Shown in pieces: positions 1 through 12,000 of a DNA stretch of 64,000 nt. The notes beneath the pieces are model-generated. The model was not told the origin of the DNA. It did not search any database and saw only the letters and a program-made list of their open reading frames with translations. The stretch is from Tetraselmis striata (Eukaryota > Chlorophyta > Chlorodendrophyceae > Chlorodendrales > Chlorodendraceae). Position 1 is the first letter of the stretch, and each line of letters starts with the position of its first letter. The position numbers and the translations under genes are program-made. The DNA is taken from the NCBI GenBank assembly GCA_006384855.1, contig VCJN01000292.1:1-64000 (forward strand). The letters run 5' to 3'.

Positions 1-21
1 TGGGGGGGGGGGGGTTACTAC

Positions 22-3000
22 GTTGGCAACCAGGAAGGCGTTGCTGACGAGGGGGTGCTCATAATCGTGGATGGCAGCAGAGACAACAGCCGCCAGAATC
101 TGCAGCCGCTCCTGGTGGCCAGACAGCGCCGAGCTGATGCCGGACAAGTGCAGAAGGGTGGCGAGGCGCTGCGTGACGTCGGTGGCATGCAGCAGGCAGT
201 GGTAGCCGCTGTCAGCGTAGCCTTGCTCAATCATCTGCACGAAAGCGTCCAGCTGGGGCAGTGCCTCCAGCGCCAGCACCGACAAGGACTGCTTCACCAC
301 CACCGCCAGCGGACATTCAACCTCTCGCAGCAGCGACTGCTCAGTGATGGCATCCAGGAATAGGTCGCGAGCGATCCTGCCCCTCAGGCTGTCCGGCACC
401 GTCACGGCGCTGTAGTCGCCGAGCAAACGCTCGGACGCGCCGAGGCTGGGGCGCATCGTGGTGGCTGCGGCTTCGTCAGGGGCGTTGGGCTCCCCGCCTC
501 GACCGTAGACCTGCTCGATGGCATCCAGCCGCACGCGCTGGGAGCTTGCCGCGCTGGTGGAGCTCTGCCGGCTGGCGTGGCCTGTGGCGGAGTGCTGCGC
601 GCGTGACGCCTCAACCAGCCTGCCGTGCGAGGGGCGAGACAAGTCAGCCAACAGCCGTCACTGTTTTCCACCCGTCATGGTGACAGAAATCCTGGTGGTA
701 GCGCTAATGCCTCAGAGCACCGCCACGCTAACCGAGCAGCTGATCGGGGTACGAAGGCAACAGAGGGACACACCACATAACATAGTAAAAATATCAGAAC
801 AATTGTGAGCATTGAAAAAATGTGAATGAAAATTAGAAAATTGCCTTTTTAAAAAGGAATAAAAGAAACGATTTGAAACTCTGTTTCTTCCATGCCAATG
901 CGTTTCTGAGAGGGGGCTGTACCCTGACATTGAGTCGCTATCCAGGCTTTGCAAAGGACTTGCCGCTGCACCGTCTGCGCTTGCCATAATGTGCCTGCGG
1001 AGGTGAGGGGGCGTCAATATGCGACATGGCGGCGATGCATACAAAATAAAGACAGCATGGGGGTGGTAAGGTCAGGATGCGGGGGGCAGGAGAGGCGGGT
1101 GGGTGGGGGGGGGGGGGGGGGGGGGGGGGAGCGCATTGCGCACCTCATCATCGCAGTGTTCAAAGTCGGGTTCCGCCTCAGCTGCCCGCGCAGGTTGGGC
1201 GCAATCAGGTTGTCCATGTTGGCGGTGATGGCGAGCTTCAGCTCGCGCGCCTCTGCCTTACGGGGTCCACGCAGGAGCAACCCCGTCGACGCCTCAAACC
1301 GCCCCAGGAAGTCCAGCACCTTCACCAGCGGCGAGTCCAGGTCGAGCCGGGGCCCTTCGGCCATGATGGCCATGAGCCGCTTCCGGAGTTGAAAGTACCG
1401 GATAATGGCCACGGTGGCGAGCAGCAGGAGCGCGGTGATGGCCAAGGTGGCGCCGAGGACGAGCGCCCGGGAGGTGGCGCTCTCGGTATGGCAGCGCCGG
1501 TCCTCAAAGTTGATGATTGGGCTGGCTTGAGGGCACTTGGCCCTCAGCACCACCAGCATGCGGTACGTGGCGCCGATGCTGGTCCGCACCCACAGTATTG
1601 CCTACGTGGATGCGTGAAGGGCACGCATGATTGCAGCAGCATTGCCGCCGGGAGTATGCTTGAGGATAGGTTGGCTATGGTGTACACGCACGCACAGTGC
1701 CGCATCACGCATGCATGCACATGTTTTCTACCTCTGCATAAGTACAAGTACATATGAATTTACAATCTGTAATGTATGCGTATAACGTGGATCATAATAT
1801 AATGTTCTATCAGATTACATAATTTGATACTTCGACTCTGATACATCTGCATGATTCTGATAGATTATAGTATAGTATGCTACACAAACACACACATGAA
1901 GGGTGGAAATGGCTTTACACTTGTACCCATACTCCGAATGCGCACTAATAGACGTAACACCTGTATTTATACCAAAACCACACGGACGTCAGCAACCACA
2001 TTCCTGGTTTGCAAAGGCGGGCGCAAGCTATCCCTGCACTGTTCACGGTTTGGAGCTTGCCTCATGCTGCATTGAGGTCGCGATGACAACTCCCACATTG
2101 ATGTGCGCTGTGCTACCAAGTCCAGGCGCTACATACGGCGCAGTAGGTTTATTCCAATATACTTTCTTATTTGTCTTTACTTTATTGTATAGGTGGGGGT
2201 TACCTCTGCTGCCGCGTCCTCTAGGTCGACATGCAAAGTTATGTTCCCCAAGGGCTCCACCTCCACTGGTGTCAGGTCTTGCTCCGCGGGGATAACCTGT
2301 GCAAGCTGGTCGGCACTCTGGCAGGAGAAGAGGAGGGAATGGGGAAGGGGGGAGGGAGTAAAAATACAAATCAACATATGTTGCCAATGGCGATTACGTG
2401 TGTGCTAGGAGCAACATTACGGCGGAAACATACCGTGTATAGTCGCTAAAGTATACAGGTAAAACATCATCATTTCAAAAGATACTACACCAAAAACAAC
2501 ATAATATATGAGACATCCCTGACGAGTTTTTCATGCACAGTTGGGGAACCTCATAGATGTACCGGGTGATAAAGGAGACACATAGGTGGCGCCGGTCCCC
2601 CGAGCGGATATTGAGTGCGTAGTCTAGTATGCAACCACTGGGAGGAGGACAGGTCACCAGAACTGACCTTGTAGAATTTGGTGGCAGCTTGTGGGAGCAA
2701 CTTCTGCGTGAGGCGCGCCTGTACGAGCTGGATGCTCTGCCCGGGGAGCGCCAGGGTCGCCATGTGCTGCAGCACTGGGCCCATGTCTACCTGCACCTGC
2801 GCGCGCGCGAAGGGCAATAGGTCCCGAAACTGCGACTCGCCCCAGACGCTGCCCTGTCTCACATCTTGCGGCCGGGCGGCGGGGATGTGGACGACGAGGT
2901 CCCGCGGCCAGGTGCTGCTGCCATTCTTGTCGCAGCTGGGCAGCGTCGTCAGGGTGACGGACTCGTCCGAGAGCGTGTTGGGGTGGATTCCCGGCGCGGG

Positions 3001-6000
3001 CTGGTAGCCGAGCACGGCCCGCCCGTCCGCCAACATCAGCATGCCGGGCGGCGGGCGTGCCAGCCCCACGAGCTGCACGGCGTCCACCCCCGCGGCCGCC
3101 TGCTCGTCGGCAGCAGCGCTCAGGAACACACGGAGGTTGGCGATGAGCTTCAGCGACTCGCAGGCCAGTGGTGGGCTGAATACGCGGCGGCCCTGCTCGT
3201 CGAATGAGTAGTACTGCTCCATAAGCGTAGTGTTGTCGGCCTGCTCGGACGAAGCCTCCCACAGGAGCTTCCAGGGGCTGCCAGGCGTCCCGCTCATCTC
3301 CGGGTCGGTATGGGCCTGCGAGTTGAGCGGAGTGCTGACGCCCTCCACCCGCATGACCGCGCCCTTGCGCCCGGTGTCGTAAATGTGCACGGCGGTGGCG
3401 TAAATGGCGGTGCGATACTGCATGATGACGTACTCCATGGCGCCGTGGTCGCAGTCGGCGCCCGTACACGCCGGCGGGACCCAGGAGGCATCCAGTGCGG
3501 ACGCCCCATCGTTGTCCGCTCGGCCGCCGTCACCGAGCGGCGCGTCTGGCGCGCCCTCGGCGTTGATCGCAGCCCGGGGGCACTCAGCGCAGGGATGGCC
3601 CGGCGCGTCCGGCGGCTGACATGCGTCCATGCCGGGCAGCAGCTCGGCGACGATGAGGCAGCAGCGTCCGCACTTTGGGTCGGGCGAGCTGGTGTGCAGT
3701 GTCGCCGCAGTAACGGCCACCTGGCGCGCGTAAAATCGCGCCACCGGCGGGGCGTCGTCGTCGACGTCGTCTTCGCTCGCAGTGAGGCCCGTCAGAGTAC
3801 CGAATCGGGGCCCTGTGGACACCCGGGCAACGAGGCGGCCGTCCTGCAACGCCGCCGCCTGCCCCTCGTCGCTGGACAGCTCGAGCACCTGAGTCAGGTC
3901 AAGCAGCAGGGCGCCCGATGTCTTGGCAGCGCCGCCGTCACCGCCGTCGCCGCCCGAAGAGCACTGGGTCACGACGGGCACGATCCCACGGACGGTGCCG
4001 GGGGAAAAATAGCCACTGTCGTCCACGAGCCGGAGACGCCCCATCTTCCAGGGCTCCTTGTTGCCCGCATTCCAGCCATACACCATCGCCTGCCCTCCCC
4101 AGCCGAGCAGCCATACATGGGCCAAGTGATGTCAGTACGAGTACAGGTATGCAGTAGTAATCCGTAGCAGGGGCAGTAGTTTATATGGTAATATTGATGA
4201 TACCCTCGCATCCTCCGCTTGAACTCGACAGTCTATTCGGATGGAAGTTCGGCAATCAGAATATAAAAGCATAGCATAGCATAGCATATCATAGCATAAC
4301 ATAGCATAGCATAGCATAGCATAGCATAGCATAGCATAGAATAAAATAGAATGGAATGGAATGGAATGGAATAGAATAGAATGGAATAGAATAGAATAGC
4401 ATAGCATAGTATGGAATGGAATGGAATGGAATGGAATGGAATGGAATGGAATAGAATAGAATAGAATGGAATAGAATGGAATAGAATAGAATAGAATGGA
4501 ATAGAATGGAATAGAATGGAATAGAATAGAATAGAATAGAATAGAATAGAATAGGATAGAAAAGGATAGAATAGAATAGAATAGAATAGAATAGAATAGA
4601 ATAGAATAGAATAGAATAGAATAGAATAGAATAGAATAGAATAGAATAGAATAGAATAGAATAGAATAGAATAGAATAGAATAGAATAGAATAGAATAGA
4701 ATAGAATAGAATAGAATAGAATAGAATAGAATAGAATAGAATAGAATAGACTAGACTAGACTAGAATAGAATAGAATAGAATAGAATAAGAAGAGTAGAG
4801 TAGAGTAGAGTAGAGTAGAGTAGAGTAGAGTAGAGTAGAGTAGAATAGAATAGAATAGAATAGAATAGAATAGAATAGAATAGAATAGAATAGAATAGAA
4901 TAGAATAGAATAGAATAGAATAGAATAGAATAGAATAGAATAGAATAGAATAGAATAGAATAGAATAGAATAGAATAGAATAGAATAGAATAGAGTAGAG
5001 TAGAGTAGAGTAGAATAGCATAGAATAGAATATAATAGAATAGAATGGAATGGAATGGAATGGAATGGAATGGAATGGAATGGAATGGAATGGAATAGAA
5101 CATATGTTGATGGTTTGGATTATAGTTTGAAGGAAAACCTGACGGATACATCTCAGTTCGTATTGCGAATCGGAAAGCACTAAAAAGGACATTGTTTGAG
5201 TTGTATTGCCCATTTATTCTGGAGAAAACGTAAATGTGCATTGTTTGAAATTAGATAGTGATACAGGAATGCGGACTGTTGAACAACGATAGAAAACGTT
5301 AATCATACCGGTAGCAGTACGCATTGTACTTACCGCGTCAGGGAATCCTTACATGGTATAACTAAACGACACGTACGGGTATTTAATACGTTTATATACT
5401 ACTGCTGGTACTAAGGATAACACACAGCGCGTTTGGTAAGGATCTCGCATGAAAGACTACGCAATCTTTACTATCGACTCTAAACAGTCTACTATTACAG
5501 TGGAGTTTCAGCAATAATAAAAAAACAGAGGAATAATACCAGAAAAGAATAGAAAACACGCTAGAAGGGTCGCAAAACACGGCTAGGCACCGCCGTGTAA
5601 ACTCATGCCACCTACGCGTTGGCAAGATGTGAAGCCAGAAACTCTCGTCCGTGGTGCAGGTACATACACGCAGCAGTGGTGTGTCTGATTGTCGACTTAC
5701 GTGTGGGTAGTACCCTGCCCAACCAGCCTGCAGCACGCCAGCAGAGCCATCGTCGCCCACGCCGCCAACCGCCGCCTCGAGGCCCTCATTTGCAAGGAAC
5801 GAAAAGCCGATGGTGGTGCCGGCCTGCCAGCGGCTGGCGCCGGAGGCCTCTCGGCCTGCCCAGTCTGGGTACATGAGGTCCTCGCGGTGTATCGCCACCT
5901 CCCAGGCGGTGATGTTGGTGGCCTCGTCTCGACGGCCCGCAGCCCGCAGCCGCTTTGGGACTTGCATGGCGTCCAGCATCGATTCTGTGTAATGGGTCTC

Positions 6001-9000
6001 GTAGTCCACACAGCAAACGCCGCCTGCCAGAGCGGAGGCAGCGCCGCAGCCGACAGCGGGGCAGTGCAAGGGTCACGGCAAAAACCTACACACTATGGCG
6101 CCACCACCTAACTCGGCACCTGGCCCATTGACTTCCTTCAGCACAAATAGGCGGGAACCCCAGGCTAGTCAAGACTGGTAAAAAGACATCTCATCTGGAG
6201 TCCCCCCCAGCTTCTATCATGACCTATTTATGTATGCATGTAGAATATACATGTACACCACCTACAGCAGCAGGTAAGCCCCCCCCCCCCCCCCCCCAAC
6301 ACACATACACACACAATACGTAGGATACAAATACTCCCCATGTGCCCCATAGGCCTATGTGCAATACACCCCCCCCCCTCCAAAGTCCTCAAGCAGCGTA
6401 TGTCTCTAAGCGCTATGCGCCCAGCCGTCTGCAAGGCAGTGGTGACTCTGAGGGAGGAGAGGGGTGGATAAGCTAGTGACATATGTGTGACGCCAAGCCA
6501 TGTGCCAGAAAGCGCACCTGTACTGGCAGTCTCCAAATCGGCGCAGTTGGTGCAAGAGCACTCTGTCTCCAGGGCCGACATGCCGAGGTTGATGAGCACG
6601 CTCTGGCTGATGCCCCACTCCTGGGAGCGCCGCGCCTGCACGAGCCCCAGCGCACTGTTGCCGTCCATGTCGACAGCCTCCGCGCCGCCAATCTCGAAAG
6701 CCAGCTGTAGGCCAGCCGTGAAGCAGCTTGTGCCGACGGGCAGGGGCTCCCAAACGTCGTCCCTCACCTCTACGGCCAGGTACACCCACTCGTCATCCCA
6801 CTTGAGGCGGAAGCTATCAATGGAAAAGTCGGCCGGCCCCCGCCACGACCGCTCCGCCAGCAACGCCTCAAATGTCACCACGCTCCCATCAAGTGTTGCA
6901 AACTCAGGCCTGGAGTACCTGCAGCGGTATTTTCCATTCCTTTTATTATTGGCATGTCCCCAAATTAACCCGCAAGAACGAAGTAATAACCAAAAAAACA
7001 GTAATCGGGTAATCCTTCCATTACATTACAGCACCGCAGCAGTAGTACTGCCAGTTTGGCTTAATGGGGTAATGTTATGACAGTCTAATTTGTATCCAGT
7101 GTCCAAGCAATGGTACAAGTGAGCCTTATGGAACCCCCCCCCCCCCCCCCCTGGCGTTGCCGCTTTTCTAGCTTATTTGCCCTTGCCTGGTCGACAGCAT
7201 GGGTCATCAGGACAACGCGCGTTGATCCCGGCCCACATGAGACTGAAATGTAAGAAATTGACATGGATACAAATAACACGGTACCCACTGTATACAAATA
7301 AGACCACCCCAACGTATCATATATGCGCGCGCCTTGATATTATCCGCTCTTAAGTAACTGCGGTTTGGAAACGACATGTGATGCCCAATCCTATCGCGGC
7401 GCCAGCCCTACAGTCGGCCTTGCGCAATCCGCGCTTTGGTGCTCCGGAAGTATCCGGAATCATCTTGCACCAATCCGTACAACGGACACAGGCATCCCCG
7501 GCACCGGAGGGTTGGTTGCAGGAGCTCTAGACCCTTCAACAGGATACATGGACATGGACGCGGCACAGTCCATCCATTTTGTTGGTACTGGCTGAGCCTC
7601 CCTCTGCCACCTACCTGCATCATGGAAGCGCTTAGATGATGTGTATTGATGATGTTGTTGGTAGTTGCTAGTATATTATGCTGTTGTTGCGCCTACTCTA
7701 CTCATCGTAGGACAGCTCTACTACACATATATGCCGTACAATACGGGGATATCTCCTAGTACCGTTACCTCATATTGCTTTCGAATATAGGTCTTCTAGC
7801 GGTGGATGATAAATTGTTACTATTGCGACTGGTATGAGTAGCTGCGCTGCTGCTGTGATGTTCTAAGCAGGTTTATGGGGTTTCCTCCTCCCATCATGCG
7901 AACTGCCCTAGCACTTCCCGCACGGGTTGGCGGTTCCATCCGGTTATATTACCGGTGCCGCCAGGTCTTTGTACGGAGTGCCCCACCGCCTGTGACGCTC
8001 TGCTTCCGGTTGGGTAGCTGCATAGGGCAGTCACCACCACTCGCCTGACCATCTTCCAGCTCGCTGCTTTCAGCAGCGCCTTCGCGCACATGTGGGCGAG
8101 AGGATCACGGCTGATCAAGTGCAAGCCACCACAACTAGTATGTATCCAGAAAGGATTTCGAAATATCGTTTAGGAGGTCAGGGGGGACGCGGGGCGCTAC
8201 CATGATGGCGATGGCTGCCGAGAGCGAGCACGTCATCGCCCATTTTAAGCTCACCCCCCCCCCCCCCCCCTGCCCCTCCTCCATCAGACCACCACGTCGG
8301 TACCGCCTGGCCACCATTAAGTGCCGAATTCCTGCACCCAACTGTTCTGCCCTCCAGAGTATCATGCAGGCCGTTGCAATTCCGTTGTACTTCGCAGCGG
8401 TTGCAACGGCAGCCGTGATGACCTGGCCGACTAATCACCGGTGCGAGCGGTGGAGGCCAGTCCGAATGTGATGGGTGCCGTCGCAGGCCAGAGCTTAGCT
8501 CAGCCGGCTCCATCCCTAAGCGCGCTCGACCAGGCTGCCATGGCGGCATCCGTAAGTGCAGTAAGAGGATAGCAGACGGGTTTAGGACAAATTCCCGGCC
8601 GGTGTCGTCCGCGATCCTCACTGTTGATGGCGGGGCGCTGGCGGGGCCTGGGTCGGTGGGGCGGAAGTGCCGGCAGGAGAAAGCCTTAACGCCTCCGGGG
8701 GTCTATTGATAGTGCGAGTCATTGAGGGCCGCGTTTCATATTTATATACTCGCACGGGTACCCGGTACGAATTTAAGGCCGCGGCTCGCGAGGAGTGATT
8801 GTTCTAAACTAGTTTATGTGGTTTCTCTACCTGTACGAGATAGCCCTGACGCGGCGCCCGTAGCGCGTGTGTGCGCGCGCACGATTGCGGGGGCCGGTCA
8901 GAGCGACCACCTGCCTTCACGGCGGACCGACCGGTCACTCTCCTTTGCTGTGGCACGCTCCATCGAGCGCACCACAGCAAAGTCGCGGCAATTTTGCCGC

Positions 9001-12000
9001 GCAGGGTGCCGGTCTTCCGCCATCGTACCATGTACGGTGAGCGACGCCTTTCGGGGCCCCCCCTGGGAGAAACCCGTTAGGGTTTGTGTGGTTAATGTAC
9101 GCGCGCCGCTTGCGACGTGCTAACTACTACCCGCGAACGAGCTGCTGATTACTCGCCCAACGCGAGGAGAGGACGAAGCTGCAGCGCTTCCCCATTCAGT
9201 GGAACAAGGTCCAAGACCTTCGACCAGTGTCGACCAACAGTAACCCCTGGCTGCCCTTTCCCGTGTGGGCATGGCTCGATCTGTACGGGCCCCTACTCGG
9301 CGTAGGTGTCGCGATGCGCTCCGATTGGGGCGTATGCCGGCGTATGCCCGTCGTCTAGTACAGATTCGAGTACAAAGTGACAGTACACTGCCAGTGGCCA
9401 AGCCAGCGCCCAGTGGCACATGGCTACTCCCACGCCGCGGCACTCCTACTGTGCCGCGCACCGTGGACCCTGACGCCGACGCGGAGAGGGCCAGCAGAGC
9501 GACAGGGCGCTCTGCTCGCCCCCCTCGCGACATCCATCGCGCCAATTCCTGTACTCCCGACTCCCCTTTTATGAGACATCGCGTCCGTCGTAATCTCGGC
9601 AACTGGCAAGCTGCTGGCGCAAATCGCAGTGTTCTCAACTGGATATCCCGAGGTGTACGCGTTCCTTTCTTGGACGGGCTTGCCCCACCTTCTTTTCATC
9701 AGGGGGTGTCAATGGGGGATGCTACTCCTGCTCAACTGGAGTTTATGGACGGTGAATTGGCTCGCTTCCTGGCCGTTGGGGCCTGGGAGCGAGGCTACTG
9801 CGCAAAATGGGTGTCCCGGCTGTTCCTGGTTCCTAAGCCTGGAACAAACAAATGGAGGCTCATCATTGACCTTCGCCCCCTGAACCGCTATTGTGAGACG
9901 CGCGATCTTTCGTTTGAGACGCTTTCGCATTTACGCAACCTGGCGCGCCCCGGGGACTACATGTTACAGATGGACCTGCAAGACGGGTTTTACGCGGTTG
10001 GAATCGCCCCTGAGGACAGGGATTTTTTCACTGTCGATTACCGCGGCACTCTGTACCGACTGGCTGGCCTTCCCATGGGCTGGTCTCTGTCCCCCTATTA
10101 CTTCTGCCAATTCACCAACGTCCTCACTAGGGCATTGCGTCGTAACCCGGCTGAAGCAGATGGCACACCTATTTTCCGGCGACGATTTGGCCTGCGCATG
10201 TTGCCCTACATGGACGATTTCCTGTTTCTAGCTCGGACTCAGGCTGAGGCCATCTGGCAACGTGACTACATCGAACGCCACCTCTCGGGCTTTGGTCTGC
10301 TGCGCAACCCCAACAAGGGCGTGTGGGAGCCCACCCAGAAGCTTGTGCACCTGGGGTTAGAAATTGACACATCGGGGTCACCTACTCTTCGTGCGCCCGC
10401 TGAGAAACTCGCCAGCATTGGTCGCGCGGCCAAACGCCTAATCCAACGAGCGAAACGCGATCGTCGGTGGTTGCCAGCTCGCGAGTTGGCCGCTCTCGCG
10501 GGCAAATGCCAGTTTCTCTACTTGGCCATTGCCCCTGCCCGTTTCTACCTTCGTGAGCTGCATGATGTGCTCAAGACGCGCGACTCTTGGTCCGGCCGCG
10601 TCAAGCTTACCCGCCAGCTCGAGCGCGATCTGCAATGGTGGGTGGGTGTGCCCACCCAACACAACGGCCGCCCCAGTAACCGCCCCGTCGAAACCGGGTA
10701 CCTACACGTCGACAGTTCGTCTTACGGCTGGGGTGCCGTTTTGAACGAGCACCATGAAGCTCGGGGTTTTTGGTACGACGATGACCGCAATGCGCACATT
10801 ACCCTGAAAGAGCTCAAAGCCGTCCGCCTGGCTATCGAGTCCTTCCTCCCCATGCTCCAAAACCGCCACATCCGCTTGCACGAGGATAACCAAGCAGTTG
10901 TCGGCGTCCTCACTAACCTCACCTCTCGCTCTCCACGCCTCATGGCTGAGCTACGCAAAACGTGGTACCTCATGGACACGCACGGCATCACCCTTTCCGT
11001 GCGCTACATCCGTTCTGCAGCGAATATCTGGGCTGACCGCCTTAGTCGCGAGGTTGATTGCGACGACTGGCAGTTCAACCCTCGTCGATTCGCCTCGCTC
11101 ACTGCTAAATGGGGCGCCTGCACCATCGACCGCTTCGCGACTTCTGAAAACGCCCTCCTGCCCCGCTACAACGCCCGTTGGCGTGACCCGCGGTGCGAGG
11201 CCGTCGACGCCCTGCGCCTCTCCGACGCTGCATGGCGTTGCGAACGTAACTGGTGTAACCCTCCGTGGAACCTCATCGGCGATCTAGTCTCCAAACTTGA
11301 GTCCAGCGGTGCCCCAGCCATCGTCATTGTTCCCTACTGGCCTGACAAAGCTTGGTACCAGCTCCTCTCGGAGATGTGCTCCGACATGCGCTCTTGGAAG
11401 CCGCGCCACGACCTCTTCATTCCTGGCCGTACCGGCGACCGCCTTCCTGTGGGCGCACCCCGCTGGCCTGTCGTCGCCTTCAACATTCCCGCCCGTGACC
11501 CCCGCCCGTGGCCTGCTGCGCCCGGCATTTTCTAGTCGGCAAACCAGACGATCCTTGTGAAATGTTCTAAACTAGTTTATGTGGTTTCTCTACCTGTACG
11601 AGATAGCCCTGACGCGGCGCCCGTAGCGCGTGTGTGCGCGCGCACGATTGCGGGGGCCGGTCAGAGCGACCACCTGCCTTCACGGCGGACCGACCGGTCA
11701 CTCTCCTTTGCTGTGGCACGCTTCATCGAGCGCACCACAGCCCGCCCAACCCTCCCTGGCTGTGGGATCGTATGCCTGCAAATTCCTGAATTTCACAACC
11801 TGTAACCAGACCTGGCATTCTTCGGCAAACCAGACGATCCTTGTGAAACGCAAATAAAGGCTTATCAACACCGAATTGCCTTTTTGAGTCACCCCGATTT
11901 GCGGCTGGAGGAATTGCGACGGGCCGGGTTGTATATTATGTAGGAACCCCCGCCTGCGGCGGGGGCGAAAACCCCCGCCTGGGGCGGGGGTTGGGGGGGG

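Larger units (their letters stand above)
8800..11848 (+). mobile_element. Intact DIRS-like retroelement with split direct repeats, no tyrosine recombinase
   Basis: The order is A1 (8800-8978), body with one RT/RNase H ORF, B1 (11536-11562), A2 (11563-11741), 80 bp, B2 (11822-11848). A1 and A2 are 179 bp each and differ at about one base. B1 and B2 are 27 bp and identical. B1 directly abuts A2, which is the split-direct-repeat layout (A1-B1A2-B2) of PAT/Ngaro-type DIRS elements. Near-identical repeats and an open ORF indicate a recent insertion. It sits antisense in intron 1 of the phosphodiesterase gene. No gag, methyltransferase or recombinase frame is visible in its 3.05 kb. No target-site duplication is obvious, as expected for DIRS. 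An AATAAA lies just after B2. Confidence 0.85.

Noticed and set aside
4756-5241. Minus-strand frames of 150-161 codons reading FYSIL repeats
   Set aside because: Same effect from the TAGAA array inside an intron.
8800-11848. Interpreting the 179-bp repeats as LTRs of a Gypsy/Copia element
   Set aside because: The right copy is internal and fused to a second short repeat that recurs at the end. There is no integrase or protease, and the RT/RNase H tail is DIRS-type.
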